From NCBI RefSeq assembly GCF_001269655.1, contig NZ_LHVE01000001.1, positions 496,001 to 560,000 of the forward strand: DNA of 64,000 bases, given 5' to 3'. A model generated the notes under the pieces. It was not told the origin of the DNA. It did no database searches and was given only the letters and a program-made list of their open reading frames with translations. Source of the DNA: Pseudomonas thivervalensis (GTDB lineage Bacteria; Pseudomonadota; Gammaproteobacteria; Pseudomonadales; Pseudomonadaceae). Of the stretch, positions 48,005 through 55,744 are shown piece by piece (within the stretch, counting starts at the first letter, position 1; each line of letters opens with the position of its first letter). The position numbers and the translations under genes are program-made.

Positions 48005-48921
48005 GCCTGCGGCATCGCAAACACCGGGGGAAACCCGGATAGTCGCGCCTCCTCCCCCAGCCACTGGAAGAATGCCCGCACCGGCGGATGGCGTTCGCGG
48101 CCCGGGACGCACAGGGCGCTGTAGCCGGCCCCGCTGACCTGGACCTCCGGGCGATAGCCTACCAGCAGGCCGCTGGCGATGCTTTCCGAGGCGAGGATAT
48201 TGCTCGCCAACACCAGGCCCTGTCCGGCAATCGCGGCTTGCAAGGCGTAATGCTCTTCGTCGTACTCGCGCATGCACGGCTGCCGGGTGAGCCAGGTTTC
48301 CCCGGCCTGGGCGCACCAGGCGTCCCAACCGTGGGCATACAGCTTGGAGTTGTGCCAGCGCACGCTGATCAGCGTCGGCGGCTGCCGGGCTGCCAGGGCC
48401 ACCTGTTCAGGTGAGCCGTAGACCCCGAAGCTTTCATCGAACAGGCACATGCCGTACAGGTTCGGGTAAGCGTCCAGGCTGTAGCGCACCACCAAGTCGA
48501 CGCTGGCGTCCTGGTGCAGGTCGATCACCTCGCAATGGGTGTCCAGGCGCACGTTGATGTTCGGGTGGCGCGCATAAAAGCGTCCCAGGCGCGGCACTAG
48601 CCACAGGGCGGCAAACGCGGCGGTGGTGGACAGGGTCAGGTGGGTGGTGCTGCGTTGCGGGCGCAGGGTGTCGACGCTTTGCGCCACCTCCAGCAAGGCC
48701 CCATGCACGCTGTGGAACAAGCGTTGCCCGCCGTCGGTGAGGCGTACCTGGCGGGGCAGGCGTTCGAACAGCATCAGCCCCAGCCAGCTTTCCAATGCGC
48801 GAATCTGGTGGGAGACCGCCGTAGGCGTCACCGACAACTCCGCTGCGGCCGCCTTGAAACTGAGCAACCGCGCGGCGGATTCGAAGGCGCGCAAGGCGTT
48901 GAGTGGCAGGTTGGCGAACAT
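48001..48921 (-). CDS. LysR-family regulator of the GcvA/AmpR subgroup
   Basis: A 306-residue LTTR. The HTH is SFKAAAAELSVTPTAVSHQI near residue 21, followed by the effector domain (about 92-300). It starts MFANLPLNALRAFESAARLL, as GcvA-like regulators do. It is divergent from the azoreductase gene with a 136-base shared control region, and probably controls it. Its stop codon is formed by the end of a family C repeat, so its last residues PQA may not be ancestral. Confidence 0.9.
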   Translation of the reverse strand: MFANLPLNALRAFESAARLLSFKAAAAELSVTPTAVSHQIRALESWLGLMLFERLPRQVRLTDGGQRLFHSVHGALLEVAQSVDTLRPQRSTTHLTLSTTAAFAALWLVPRLGRFYARHPNINVRLDTHCEVIDLHQDASVDLVVRYSLDAYPNLYGMCLFDESFGVYGSPEQVALAARQPPTLISVRWHNSKLYAHGWDAWCAQAGETWLTRQPCMREYDEEHYALQAAIAGQGLVLASNILASESIASGLLVGYRPEVQVSGAGYSALCVPGRERHPPVRAFFQWLGEEARLSGFPPVFAMPQA

Positions 48922-49057
48922 CTGAATGCTCCTGAAATGCGACGGATGAAATTAACTCATCCAGATGAACTAACGCTCATTTGTCCGCTGTCAGCGCAGG
49001 GCTTCAATCTGAGCAGCACAAACAGTGTTGATTGTAGCCGCATAAAGGGAGATTCAG

Positions 49058-49696
49058 ATGAGCAAGATTCTTGTAGTGCATGGCAGTCCCCGTGGTGATC
49101 GTTCTCATTCCCGGCGCCTGGCCGAGGCTTTTGTCTCGGCGTGGCAACCCGCCCATCCGCAATCCCAAGTGACCCGTCGCGAAGTCGGACGGACAGTGAT
49201 TGCGCCGGTCAACGAAGCCTTTATCGCGGCGGCGTTCTACCCCGAGCCCGAAAATCGGCCGTTGATCATGCGGGCGGACCTGGCCCTGAGCGATGCCCTG
49301 GTCGAGGAGTTGCAAGCCCATGACCGACTGGTGATCTCCGCGCCCATGCACAACTTCAGCGTGCCCAGCGGCGTGAAGGCCTGGATCGACCAGATCGTGC
49401 GCATCGGGCTGACGTTCAATCACAGCCTGGACAACGGCGTGTCGCACTACGAGCCGCTGGTGCTGGGCAAGAAGGCGCTGATCGTGACCAGTCGTGGCGA
49501 TTTCGGTTTCGGCCCCGGCGGCCAACTGGAGAGCATGAACCACGCCGACACACTATTGCGCACGGTCCTGGGGTTTATCGGCATCACCGATGTGACGGTG
49601 GTGGCGGCCGAAGGCGAAGAGTCGGCTGAGCGCAGTTTTGCGTTGTCGTGTGCCGAGGCCGAGGAGCGTTTGCTGGCCTTGGCGCGGTCCTTCTGA
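49058..49696 (+). CDS. FMN-dependent NADH-azoreductase / flavodoxin-like quinone reductase
   Basis: A 212-residue flavodoxin-fold protein of the AzoR family. FMN contacts: [18 protein letters not shown] near residue 8, [19 protein letters not shown] near residue 94, and [12 protein letters not shown] near residue 144. AzoR-type enzymes reduce quinones and azo dyes with NAD(P)H. It is divergent from the LysR gene, which probably responds to a quinone or dye-like inducer. No signal peptide, so cytoplasmic. Confidence 0.88.
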   Translation: MSKILVVHGSPRGDRSHSRRLAEAFVSAWQPAHPQSQVTRREVGRTVIAPVNEAFIAAAFYPEPENRPLIMRADLALSDALVEELQAHDRLVISAPMHNFSVPSGVKAWIDQIVRIGLTFNHSLDNGVSHYEPLVLGKKALIVTSRGDFGFGPGGQLESMNHADTLLRTVLGFIGITDVTVVAAEGEESAERSFALSCAEAEERLLALARSF

Positions 49697-49812
49697 GAGG
49701 GGCTGCTGCGCAGCTCAACGGGAGCAATCTCTGGCCACGGATTCATCCCGGTGTCATAGACTGGTCATCATCGGTACCGATGCTGACTGCCTCTGATCAC
49801 AAGGACGTCGCC

Positions 49813-50703
49813 ATGTCGCAACGCTGCGCCACTCGTTACCCGCTGGTGCTGGTCCCGGGCATGCTCGGGTTCATTCGCCTGGTGCTGTATCCATACTGGT
49901 ATGGGATTGTCTCGGCGTTGCGTCGCGGCGGGGCCGTGGTCGTGGCGGTAAAGGTGTCGCCGTTGCATTCGTCCGAGGTGCGCGGCGAGCAGTTGCTGGC
50001 ACTGATCGACGACATCCTGCGGCAAACCGGTGCGCAGAAGGTCAACCTGATTGGCCACAGCCAGGGCAGCCTCACCGCCCGCTATGCCGCCGCCAAGCGC
50101 CCGGACCTGGTGGCGTCGGTCACCTCGGTGGCCGGCACCAACCACGGCTCCGAGCTGGCTGATTACCTGCAACGCCACTACCCGGCCGACAGCGCCAAGG
50201 GGCGCGTGCTCAGTGCCGTGCTACGCCTGATCAACGCCCTGATGAGCCTGCTGGACACCGGCTACCGCGGACCGAAGCTGCCGGTAGACCTCAATGCGTC
50301 CCATGCCTCCCTGACTACCGTCGGGGTGGCGCTGTTCAACCAACGTTATCCACAGGGGCTGCCGGTCACCTGGGGCGGGCAGGGCCCGGAAGAGGTCAAT
50401 GGCGTGCGTTATTACTCGTGGTCCGGCACCTTGCAGCCGGGCAAGACCGATAAAGGGCGCAACCTGTTCGATGGCACCAACCGCACGTGCCGTCTATTTG
50501 CCCGCACCTTTGTCAGGGAGGCGGGGCAATGCGACGGCATGGTCGGACGCTACAGCTCACACCTGGGCACGGTCATCGGCGATGACTATCCGCTGGACCA
50601 CTTCGACATCGTCAACCAGTCGCTGGGGCTGGTGGGCAAGGGCGCCGAGCCGATCCGGTTGTTTGTCGAGCATGCCGAGCGATTGAAGGCGGCCGGGGTT
50701 TAG
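49813..50703 (+). CDS. Lipase-like alpha/beta hydrolase (family I type), leaderless
   Basis: A 296-residue homologue of Pseudomonas family I lipases. It has the oxyanion segment YPLVLVPGMLGF near residue 9, nucleophile S83 in GHSQG, D241 in QCDGMV, and H263 in DHFDIVNQ, where Asp265 and Gln269 align with known Ca2+ ligands. No signal peptide precedes YPLVL. The two cysteines that form the conserved disulfide of secreted LipA are replaced (TWGGQG; GRYSSHLG), while C226 and C240 are new. Both facts suggest a cytoplasmic enzyme. No lipase foldase gene is nearby. The start at 49813 is the in-frame ATG closest to the conserved region; 49780 is possible. Confidence 0.85.
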   Translation: MSQRCATRYPLVLVPGMLGFIRLVLYPYWYGIVSALRRGGAVVVAVKVSPLHSSEVRGEQLLALIDDILRQTGAQKVNLIGHSQGSLTARYAAAKRPDLVASVTSVAGTNHGSELADYLQRHYPADSAKGRVLSAVLRLINALMSLLDTGYRGPKLPVDLNASHASLTTVGVALFNQRYPQGLPVTWGGQGPEEVNGVRYYSWSGTLQPGKTDKGRNLFDGTNRTCRLFARTFVREAGQCDGMVGRYSSHLGTVIGDDYPLDHFDIVNQSLGLVGKGAEPIRLFVEHAERLKAAGV

Positions 50704-50725
50704 CCAGTCGGACCGCGTTATCGTT

Positions 50726-50810
50726 CATCGCGAGCAGGCTCGCTCCCACATTCGACCGGGTTTCTTCAGATGGAATGCATTCAACTGTGGGAGCGAGCTT
50801 GCTCGCGATG
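50726..50810. repeat. Family B REP pair
   Basis: Inverted copies CATCGCGAGCAGGCTCGCTC / GGGAGCGAGCTTGCTCGCGA, just after the lipase-like gene. Confidence 0.9.
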
Positions 50811-50913
50811 GCGATAGACCAGGCGCAGAAGATCGAGCAGATGAAGGTGTAACAGGCTTTGTCTACACTGCACCTCATCGCCGTACCCTCGTGCGGCAGC
50901 CAGGAGAAACACC

Positions 50914-51186
50914 ATGAAGATGCTTCGTGTGCCTTTGTTGATGATCGGTCTGTTGCTGTGTTCCCAGGGCTACGCCGAGACGGCGCAGCAGAGCAAGATG
51001 ACCACCTGCAACGCCGACGCCACCGCCAAGGCGCTCAAGGGCGACGAGCGCAAGGCGTTCATGAGCAATTGCCTCAAGACTACCCCGCAGGAGCGCATGA
51101 AAACCTGCAACGCCACCGCCACCGAGCAGGCGCTGAAGGGCGATGCCCGCAAGGCGTTCATGAGTGAGTGCCTGAAGAAAAAATAA
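50914..51186 (+). CDS. PsiF-repeat protein
   Basis: A 90-residue exported protein. A signal peptide (MKMLRVPLLMIGLLLCSQGY, cleaved near AYA-ET) precedes two PsiF repeats: CNADATAKALKGDERKAFMS then CNATATEQALKGDARKAFMS, each ending in a Cys-Leu-Lys. The paired cysteines should form disulfides in the periplasm. PsiF is phosphate-starvation inducible in E. coli; no Pho box was found here. AGGAGA precedes the ATG. Confidence 0.92.
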   Translation: MKMLRVPLLMIGLLLCSQGYAETAQQSKMTTCNADATAKALKGDERKAFMSNCLKTTPQERMKTCNATATEQALKGDARKAFMSECLKKK

Positions 51187-51218
51187 GGGCTGGGTTTTTC
51201 TCCAACCTGTTAGGCCCT

Positions 51219-51270
51219 ATCGTCGGATCGCCGCCCGGAGCAAGCTCGCTCCGGGCGGCGATCCGACGAT
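51219..51270. repeat. Perfect 23-bp palindrome (REP-derived)
   Basis: The arm ATCGTCGGATCGCCGCCCGG (51219-51238, continuing AGC to 51241) is matched exactly in inverse at 51248-51270, around the 6-base loop AAGCTC. No T-run follows. The centre, CGGAGCAAGCTCGCTCCGGG, resembles a REP core. Confidence 0.9.
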
Positions 51271-51396
51271 GGGGCGGCACAGCCACTGAAAAAAACACCT
51301 GAACTCCGACCAAGGTCGGCCGATACAATCCCTAGTGCTGCTGGTGGAAGGCTGGCAGACTGCCGATCCTTTCACGCCGTTTTGTCCTGAGGCTGT

Positions 51397-52410
51397 ATGC
51401 CAACGTTTTCTCAGCGTCATGTGTTGTTGGTGATCAGTTGGGTGATCATTTTTGGTGGGTTGCTGCTGGTATTGCCGCTGCGCCTGTTGCCGAGCTTGCT
51501 GGCCGGGCTGCTGGTGTTCGAACTGGTCAACATGCTCACGCCCCAGTTGCAGCGCCTGATCGAAGGCCGCCGCGCCCGCTGGCTGGCGGTGGCGTTGCTG
51601 GGCACGCTGGTGGTCAGTGTGCTGAGCCTGATCTTCGCCGGGGCCATCAGTTTCCTGCTGCACGAAGCGGAAAACCCGGGCGCCTCCCTGGATAAATTCA
51701 TGGGCGTGGTCGACCGCGCCCGCGGGCAATTGCCGCCCTTCATCGATGCTTATCTGCCGGCCAGCGCGGCCGAGTTCCGCGTAGCGATCAGTGACTGGGT
51801 GAGCAAGCACCTGAGCGACCTGCAACTGGTGGGCAAGGACGCCGCCCACATGTTCGTGACGCTGCTGATCGGCATGGTGCTGGGAGCCATCGTTGCCCTG
51901 CAGCGCATTCCCGACCTGACCAAGCGCAAGCCCCTGGCCGCGGCACTGTTCGATCGCTTGAACCTGCTGGTCAAGGCGTTTCGCAACATCGTCTTCGCCC
52001 AGATCAAGATCTCCCTGCTCAACACCTTCTTCACCGGGATTTTCCTGGCGGTGGTGCTGCCGCTGTTCGGCATTCATCTACCGTTGACCAAGACCCTGAT
52101 CGTGATGACGTTCCTGCTGGGGCTGCTGCCGGTCATTGGCAACCTGATGTCCAATACGCTGATCACCATCGTCGCCTTGTCGTTGTCGATCTGGGTGGCG
52201 GTTGCGGCGCTGGGTTACCTGATCGTGATCCACAAGCTCGAGTACTTCCTCAACGCCCGCATCGTCGGCGGGCAGATCAGCGCCAAGTCCTGGGAATTGC
52301 TCATGGCGATGCTGGTGTTCGAAGCCGCGTTCGGCCTGCCAGGGGTGGTGGCGGGGCCGATTTATTATGCGTACCTCAAGAGTGAGTTGAAGCAGGTGGG
52401 GATGGTCTGA
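51397..52410 (+). CDS. AI-2E family transporter (PerM/YdiK-like membrane protein)
   Basis: A 337-residue integral membrane protein with about eight hydrophobic segments (SWVIIFGGLLLVLPL, FVTLLIGMVLGAIVAL, FFTGIFLAVVLPLFGI, TLIVMTFLLGLLPVIGN) and the family's TM pattern: two helices, a soluble region, then four to six helices. The C-terminal loop LGYLIVIHKLEYFLNARIVG is a family signature. 'AI-2E' is the domain name; despite it, most members move other small ions or molecules, so AI-2 export is not implied. Confidence 0.88.
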   Translation: MPTFSQRHVLLVISWVIIFGGLLLVLPLRLLPSLLAGLLVFELVNMLTPQLQRLIEGRRARWLAVALLGTLVVSVLSLIFAGAISFLLHEAENPGASLDKFMGVVDRARGQLPPFIDAYLPASAAEFRVAISDWVSKHLSDLQLVGKDAAHMFVTLLIGMVLGAIVALQRIPDLTKRKPLAAALFDRLNLLVKAFRNIVFAQIKISLLNTFFTGIFLAVVLPLFGIHLPLTKTLIVMTFLLGLLPVIGNLMSNTLITIVALSLSIWVAVAALGYLIVIHKLEYFLNARIVGGQISAKSWELLMAMLVFEAAFGLPGVVAGPIYYAYLKSELKQVGMV

Positions 52411-52440
52411 TCCGGTAGTTGTATTGCCTGGTCTACCGCT

Positions 52441-52524
52441 TTCGCGAGCAGGCTCGCTCCCACAATTAATCGAGTTTCTTCAGAAAGAACGCGGTCAACT
52501 GTGGGAGCGAGCCTGCTCGCGAAG
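52441..52524. repeat. Family B REP pair
   Basis: Inverted copies with cores CGCGAGCAGGCTCGCTCC and GGAGCGAGCCTGCTCGCG, between the convergent AI-2E and yegD genes. Confidence 0.9.
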
Positions 52525-52543
52525 GGGGCGCCTCGGTCTGGGA

Positions 52544-53818
52544 TCAGGCTTGGGTGCCATACCGCTTCATCGCCTCGATCGCCAACCCACTGCCAATGCT
52601 GCCGAAGATATTGCCTTCCACATGCCGCGCCTGGGGCAGCATCGCCGAGACGCTGTTGCGCAGCGCCGGGATGCCGCTGGAACCGCCGGTGAAGAACACC
52701 GTGTCGACCTGATCGACTCGCACGTTGGCATCGTTGAGCAACTGCGTGACGCTGCCGCGCACGCGCTCCAGCAAGCCGTCGATGGCCGACTCGAACATCG
52801 CCCGGCTCAGGTCCACGCTCAGGCCCGGCTCGATCCGGTCCAGGAGCAAATGGCGCTGGTCGGCGTGGGTCAGCTGGATCTTGGTTTCTTCCACTTCCAT
52901 CGCCAGCCAGTGCCCGGCGCGCTGTTCGATCAGCTTGAACAGCCGGTCGATGCCGCCGGTGTCTTCGATGTCGTAGCGCATGCTGCCCAGGGCGAGGGTG
53001 GATTTCTGCGAGTACACCGCGTTGATGGTGTGCCAGGTGGCCAGGTTCATGTGGTGGCTGGTGGGCATGTAGGCGCCGCTTTTCATGCGGCTGCCGTAGC
53101 CGAACAGCGGCATCAGGCCGGCCAGGGAGAGTTGCTTGTCGAAATCGGTCCCGCCGATGTGCACGCCGCCGGTGGCGAGGATGTCGGCGTGGCGGTTGTC
53201 GTGGGTGCGGCGTTCGGGGGACAGGCGTACCAGGGAGAAGTCCGAGGTACCACCACCGATGTCGACGATCAGCACCAGCTCTTCTTTCTCGATGGTCGAT
53301 TCATAATCGAAGGCCGCTGCGATGGGTTCGTACTGGAAGGAGACTTCCTTGAAGCCGATGGCTCGCGCCACGTCGACCAAGGTGTTCTCGGCTTCCTGGT
53401 CGGCCAGCTCATCGTCATCGACGAAAAACACCGGGCGCCCCAGTACCACTTCTTCGAATTCCCGACCGGCGGCGGCTTCGGCGCGTTGCTTCAACTGGCC
53501 GATGAACAACCCCAGCAGATCCTTGAACGGCATCGCGGTGCCCAACACGCTGGTGTCGTGCTTGATCAGCTTGGAGCCCAGCAGGCTCTTGAGCGAGCGC
53601 ATCAGCCGGCCTTCGTAGCCTTCCAGGTATTCGTGCAGGGCCAGGCGGCCGTACACCGGGCGGCGTTCCTCGAGATTGAAAAAGACCACCGAGGGCAGGG
53701 TGATCTTGTCGTCCTCCAGCGCGATCAACGTTTCCATGCCGGGGCGCAGCCAGCCGACGGTGGAGTTGGACGTGCCAAAGTCGATACCGCAGGCACGGGC
53801 CGGGGATGCGTTTTTCAT
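52544..53818 (-). CDS. yegD: Hsp70-family protein YegD
   Basis: A 424-residue protein with the Hsp70/actin ATPase fold: the phosphate-1 motif CGIDFGTSNSTVGW at residues 10-23, VDIGGGTSDFSL near residue 195, and FFTGGSSGIPALR near 380. The C-terminal substrate-binding domain of DnaK is missing, so it is ATPase only. Its ligand is unknown. It is divergent from cbpA/cbpM, which encode a J-protein system, so a partnership is plausible but not shown. Confidence 0.9.
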   Translation of the reverse strand: MKNASPARACGIDFGTSNSTVGWLRPGMETLIALEDDKITLPSVVFFNLEERRPVYGRLALHEYLEGYEGRLMRSLKSLLGSKLIKHDTSVLGTAMPFKDLLGLFIGQLKQRAEAAAGREFEEVVLGRPVFFVDDDELADQEAENTLVDVARAIGFKEVSFQYEPIAAAFDYESTIEKEELVLIVDIGGGTSDFSLVRLSPERRTHDNRHADILATGGVHIGGTDFDKQLSLAGLMPLFGYGSRMKSGAYMPTSHHMNLATWHTINAVYSQKSTLALGSMRYDIEDTGGIDRLFKLIEQRAGHWLAMEVEETKIQLTHADQRHLLLDRIEPGLSVDLSRAMFESAIDGLLERVRGSVTQLLNDANVRVDQVDTVFFTGGSSGIPALRNSVSAMLPQARHVEGNIFGSIGSGLAIEAMKRYGTQA

Positions 53819-53913
53819 GTCTTTCGGGTTCCAGTTGAAAAAACGGCCGCGCAGTGTATGTCAGTGCGGCGCGGATTCGAAGGCCGGTTATCTGCTAATT
53901 CGCAATCGTTGGC

Positions 53914-53940
53914 CTTGAAAGACAGCGTTGCACCCCCAAA
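53914..53940 (+). promoter_or_regulatory. Possible heat-shock (sigma-32) promoter of cbpA
   Basis: CTTGAAA (53914-53920) and CCCCCAAA (53933-53940) with a 12-base spacer resemble sigma-32 -35/-10 elements. The -10 is imperfect. The 295-base yegD-cbpA gap contains no better candidate that I saw. Confidence 0.3.
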
Positions 53941-54113
53941 CTTGCTGGCATGAGCCTGGTAGCCACAGGGCGGGCACAAGAACCGCCACCGGCTGCCGAT
54001 AAACTTCTGACGTGCCGCCCGGTCCCAATCTTGAGGTCGGTCAACCCGCTGTCCGGTCATCCGGGCAAGCTGTGCGTGGCGGTGCGACATCGATAACGGA
54101 TGGTGATGCTTAG

Positions 54114-55052
54114 ATGGACTTCAAAGACTATTACAAGATCCTGGGTGTTGAGCCGACGGCGGATGACAGCACGATCAAGGCTGCCTACCGCAAGCTGGCG
54201 CGCAAGTACCACCCGGATGTGAGCAAGGAAAAAGACGCCGAGACCAAGTTCAAGGACGTCTCCGAAGCTTATGAAGCGCTGAAAAGCGCCGACAAGCGCG
54301 CCGAATACGACGACCTGCGCCGTTACGGCCAGCACGGCCAGCCGTTCCAGGGCCCGCCGGGTTGGCAGAGCCGGGGCGGTTTCGGTGGTCAGGACACGGG
54401 GGATTTCTCGGACTTCTTCAGTTCGATTTTCGGTAATCGCGGGCCGGGTTTCGGCGGCGGACAGTCAGGTCGCAGCGCCGGCCGTCGAGGGCAAGACGTG
54501 GAAATGGAATTACCGATTTTCCTGGAAGAAACCCTGTCGAACGAGTCGAAGAAGGTCACCTTCCAAGTGCCGCAATACAACGCGGCCGGCCAACACGTGA
54601 GCAACACCAGCAAGAGCCTGAACGTGAAGATCCCGCTGGGCGTGACCGACGGCGAACGCATTCGCCTCAAGGGCCAGGGCGCACCGGGTATCGGTGGTGG
54701 CGCCAACGGCGACTTGTACCTGACCATTCGTTTCGCGCCGCATCCCAAGTTCGATGTCGAAGGCCAGGATCTGATCATCACCTTGCCTCTGGCCCCGTGG
54801 GAACTGGCGCTGGGCACCGAAGTGGCGGTGCCGACCCTCACCGGCAGGATCAACCTCAAGGTCCCGGCCGGCAGCCAGAACGGCCAGCGCATGCGCGCCA
54901 AGGGCCACGGCCTGCGCAACAAGGCCGGCGAGCGCGGTTACCTGTTCGTGCAGCTCAAGGCCGTGATGCCCAAGGCCAGCGACGAGGCAGTCAAGGCGTT
55001 GTGGGCAGAACTGGCGAAGAAAGCCGCGTTCGATCCGCGGGAGAATTTCTGA
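54114..55052 (+). CDS. cbpA: Curved DNA-binding J-protein CbpA
   Basis: A 312-residue DnaJ-type co-chaperone. The J domain spans residues 5-70, with the essential HPD at 33-35. A Gly/Phe-rich linker (about 75-130) follows, then two beta-barrel C-terminal domains (about 130-300) as in class B J-proteins, with no zinc finger. CbpA stimulates DnaK and binds curved DNA in stationary phase. It is followed by cbpM after an unusually long gap filled by nested repeats. Confidence 0.94.
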   Translation: MDFKDYYKILGVEPTADDSTIKAAYRKLARKYHPDVSKEKDAETKFKDVSEAYEALKSADKRAEYDDLRRYGQHGQPFQGPPGWQSRGGFGGQDTGDFSDFFSSIFGNRGPGFGGGQSGRSAGRRGQDVEMELPIFLEETLSNESKKVTFQVPQYNAAGQHVSNTSKSLNVKIPLGVTDGERIRLKGQGAPGIGGGANGDLYLTIRFAPHPKFDVEGQDLIITLPLAPWELALGTEVAVPTLTGRINLKVPAGSQNGQRMRAKGHGLRNKAGERGYLFVQLKAVMPKASDEAVKALWAELAKKAAFDPRENF

Positions 55053-55083
55053 CCTGTGATGGACGGCCTGTGAACACACAACC

Positions 55084-55221
55084 TGTGGCGAGGGAGCTTG
55101 CTCCCGCTGGGCCTGTAGGAGCTGTCGAGTGAAACGAGGCTGCGATCTTTACAAGATCAAAAGATCGCAGCCTTCGGCAGCTCCTACAGCGCAGCCGAGC
55201 GGGAGCAAGCTCCCTCGCCAC
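55084..55221. repeat. Family A REP pair with a family C element inside
   Basis: The outer arms TGTGGCGAGGGAGCTTGCTC are inverted at 55084 and 55221. A complete family C element (55115-55187) lies inside. It fills most of the gap between cbpA and cbpM. Confidence 0.9.
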
Positions 55222-55281
55222 GGTCAGACTTGCCACAATCCTGGCTAGACTCGACAGTTAAAGCATTGGGAGAAGCAGACC

Positions 55282-55581
55282 ATGAACAACCCGATCATTG
55301 AACTGAACCTGCTGGAATTCTGTGAGGCCGCCGCGTTGGCCGATGTCCATGTGATCGAAATCGTCGAGCATGGCATCCTCGAACCCCATGGCGCGGCCCC
55401 GACGGATTGGCGTTTTACCGATTACGAACTGGCCCTGGCCAAGCGTGCCGCCAAGCTGCGGCACGACCTGGACCTGGAATGGGAAGGCGTCGCCCTGGCG
55501 TTGGACCTGCTGGAGGAAGTCCAGCAACTGCGGGCCGAGAACCGGCGGCTGCGCCAGCAACTGGGCCGTTGGGTGGACTGA
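55282..55581 (+). CDS. cbpM: Chaperone modulator CbpM
   Basis: A 99-residue MerR-HTH-like helical protein (LNLLEFCEAAALADVHVIE; FTDYELALAKRAAKLRHDLD) with a C-terminal coiled-coil segment (LLEEVQQLRAENRRLRQQLG). CbpM binds the J domain of CbpA and blocks its action on DnaK. It follows cbpA, as in other gammaproteobacteria, but with a 229-base gap rather than the usual near-overlap. Confidence 0.93.
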   Translation: MNNPIIELNLLEFCEAAALADVHVIEIVEHGILEPHGAAPTDWRFTDYELALAKRAAKLRHDLDLEWEGVALALDLLEEVQQLRAENRRLRQQLGRWVD

Positions 55582-55683
55582 CCGTGGCGGTTCTTCCGTC
55601 ATGTCTTGTCGGAAAAAGCGATAAATAGTTACCGCATTCCTCGCTGGCACACGGGGTAGGCTCGGGTTTTCCAATCGTCAAGG

Positions 55684-55744
55684 ATGACCCGCTATACCAC
55701 GACTCACCCCCCGTCTCGCCATCCCCCAGGGCGAGCACTTCGAC
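55684..55744 (+). pseudogene. Probable out-of-frame 5' end of the NEL effector gene
   Basis: In the +1 frame relative to the following gene, ATG (55684) begins MTRYTTTHPP. A run of six C (55707-55712) lies 22 bases in. Dropping one C would give MTRYTTTHPRLAIPQGEHFD and fuse directly to the large open frame. The sequence PQGEHFDLLKSRIPGWY is what I would expect before its conserved start. AAGG sits directly before this ATG, too near to be an ideal ribosome site. Confidence 0.55.

Noticed and set aside
53815..54090. 91-residue minus-strand frame with CPPC in the yegD-cbpA gap
   Set aside because: No RBS, overlaps both divergent promoters, and the Cys motif is isolated. Left out.
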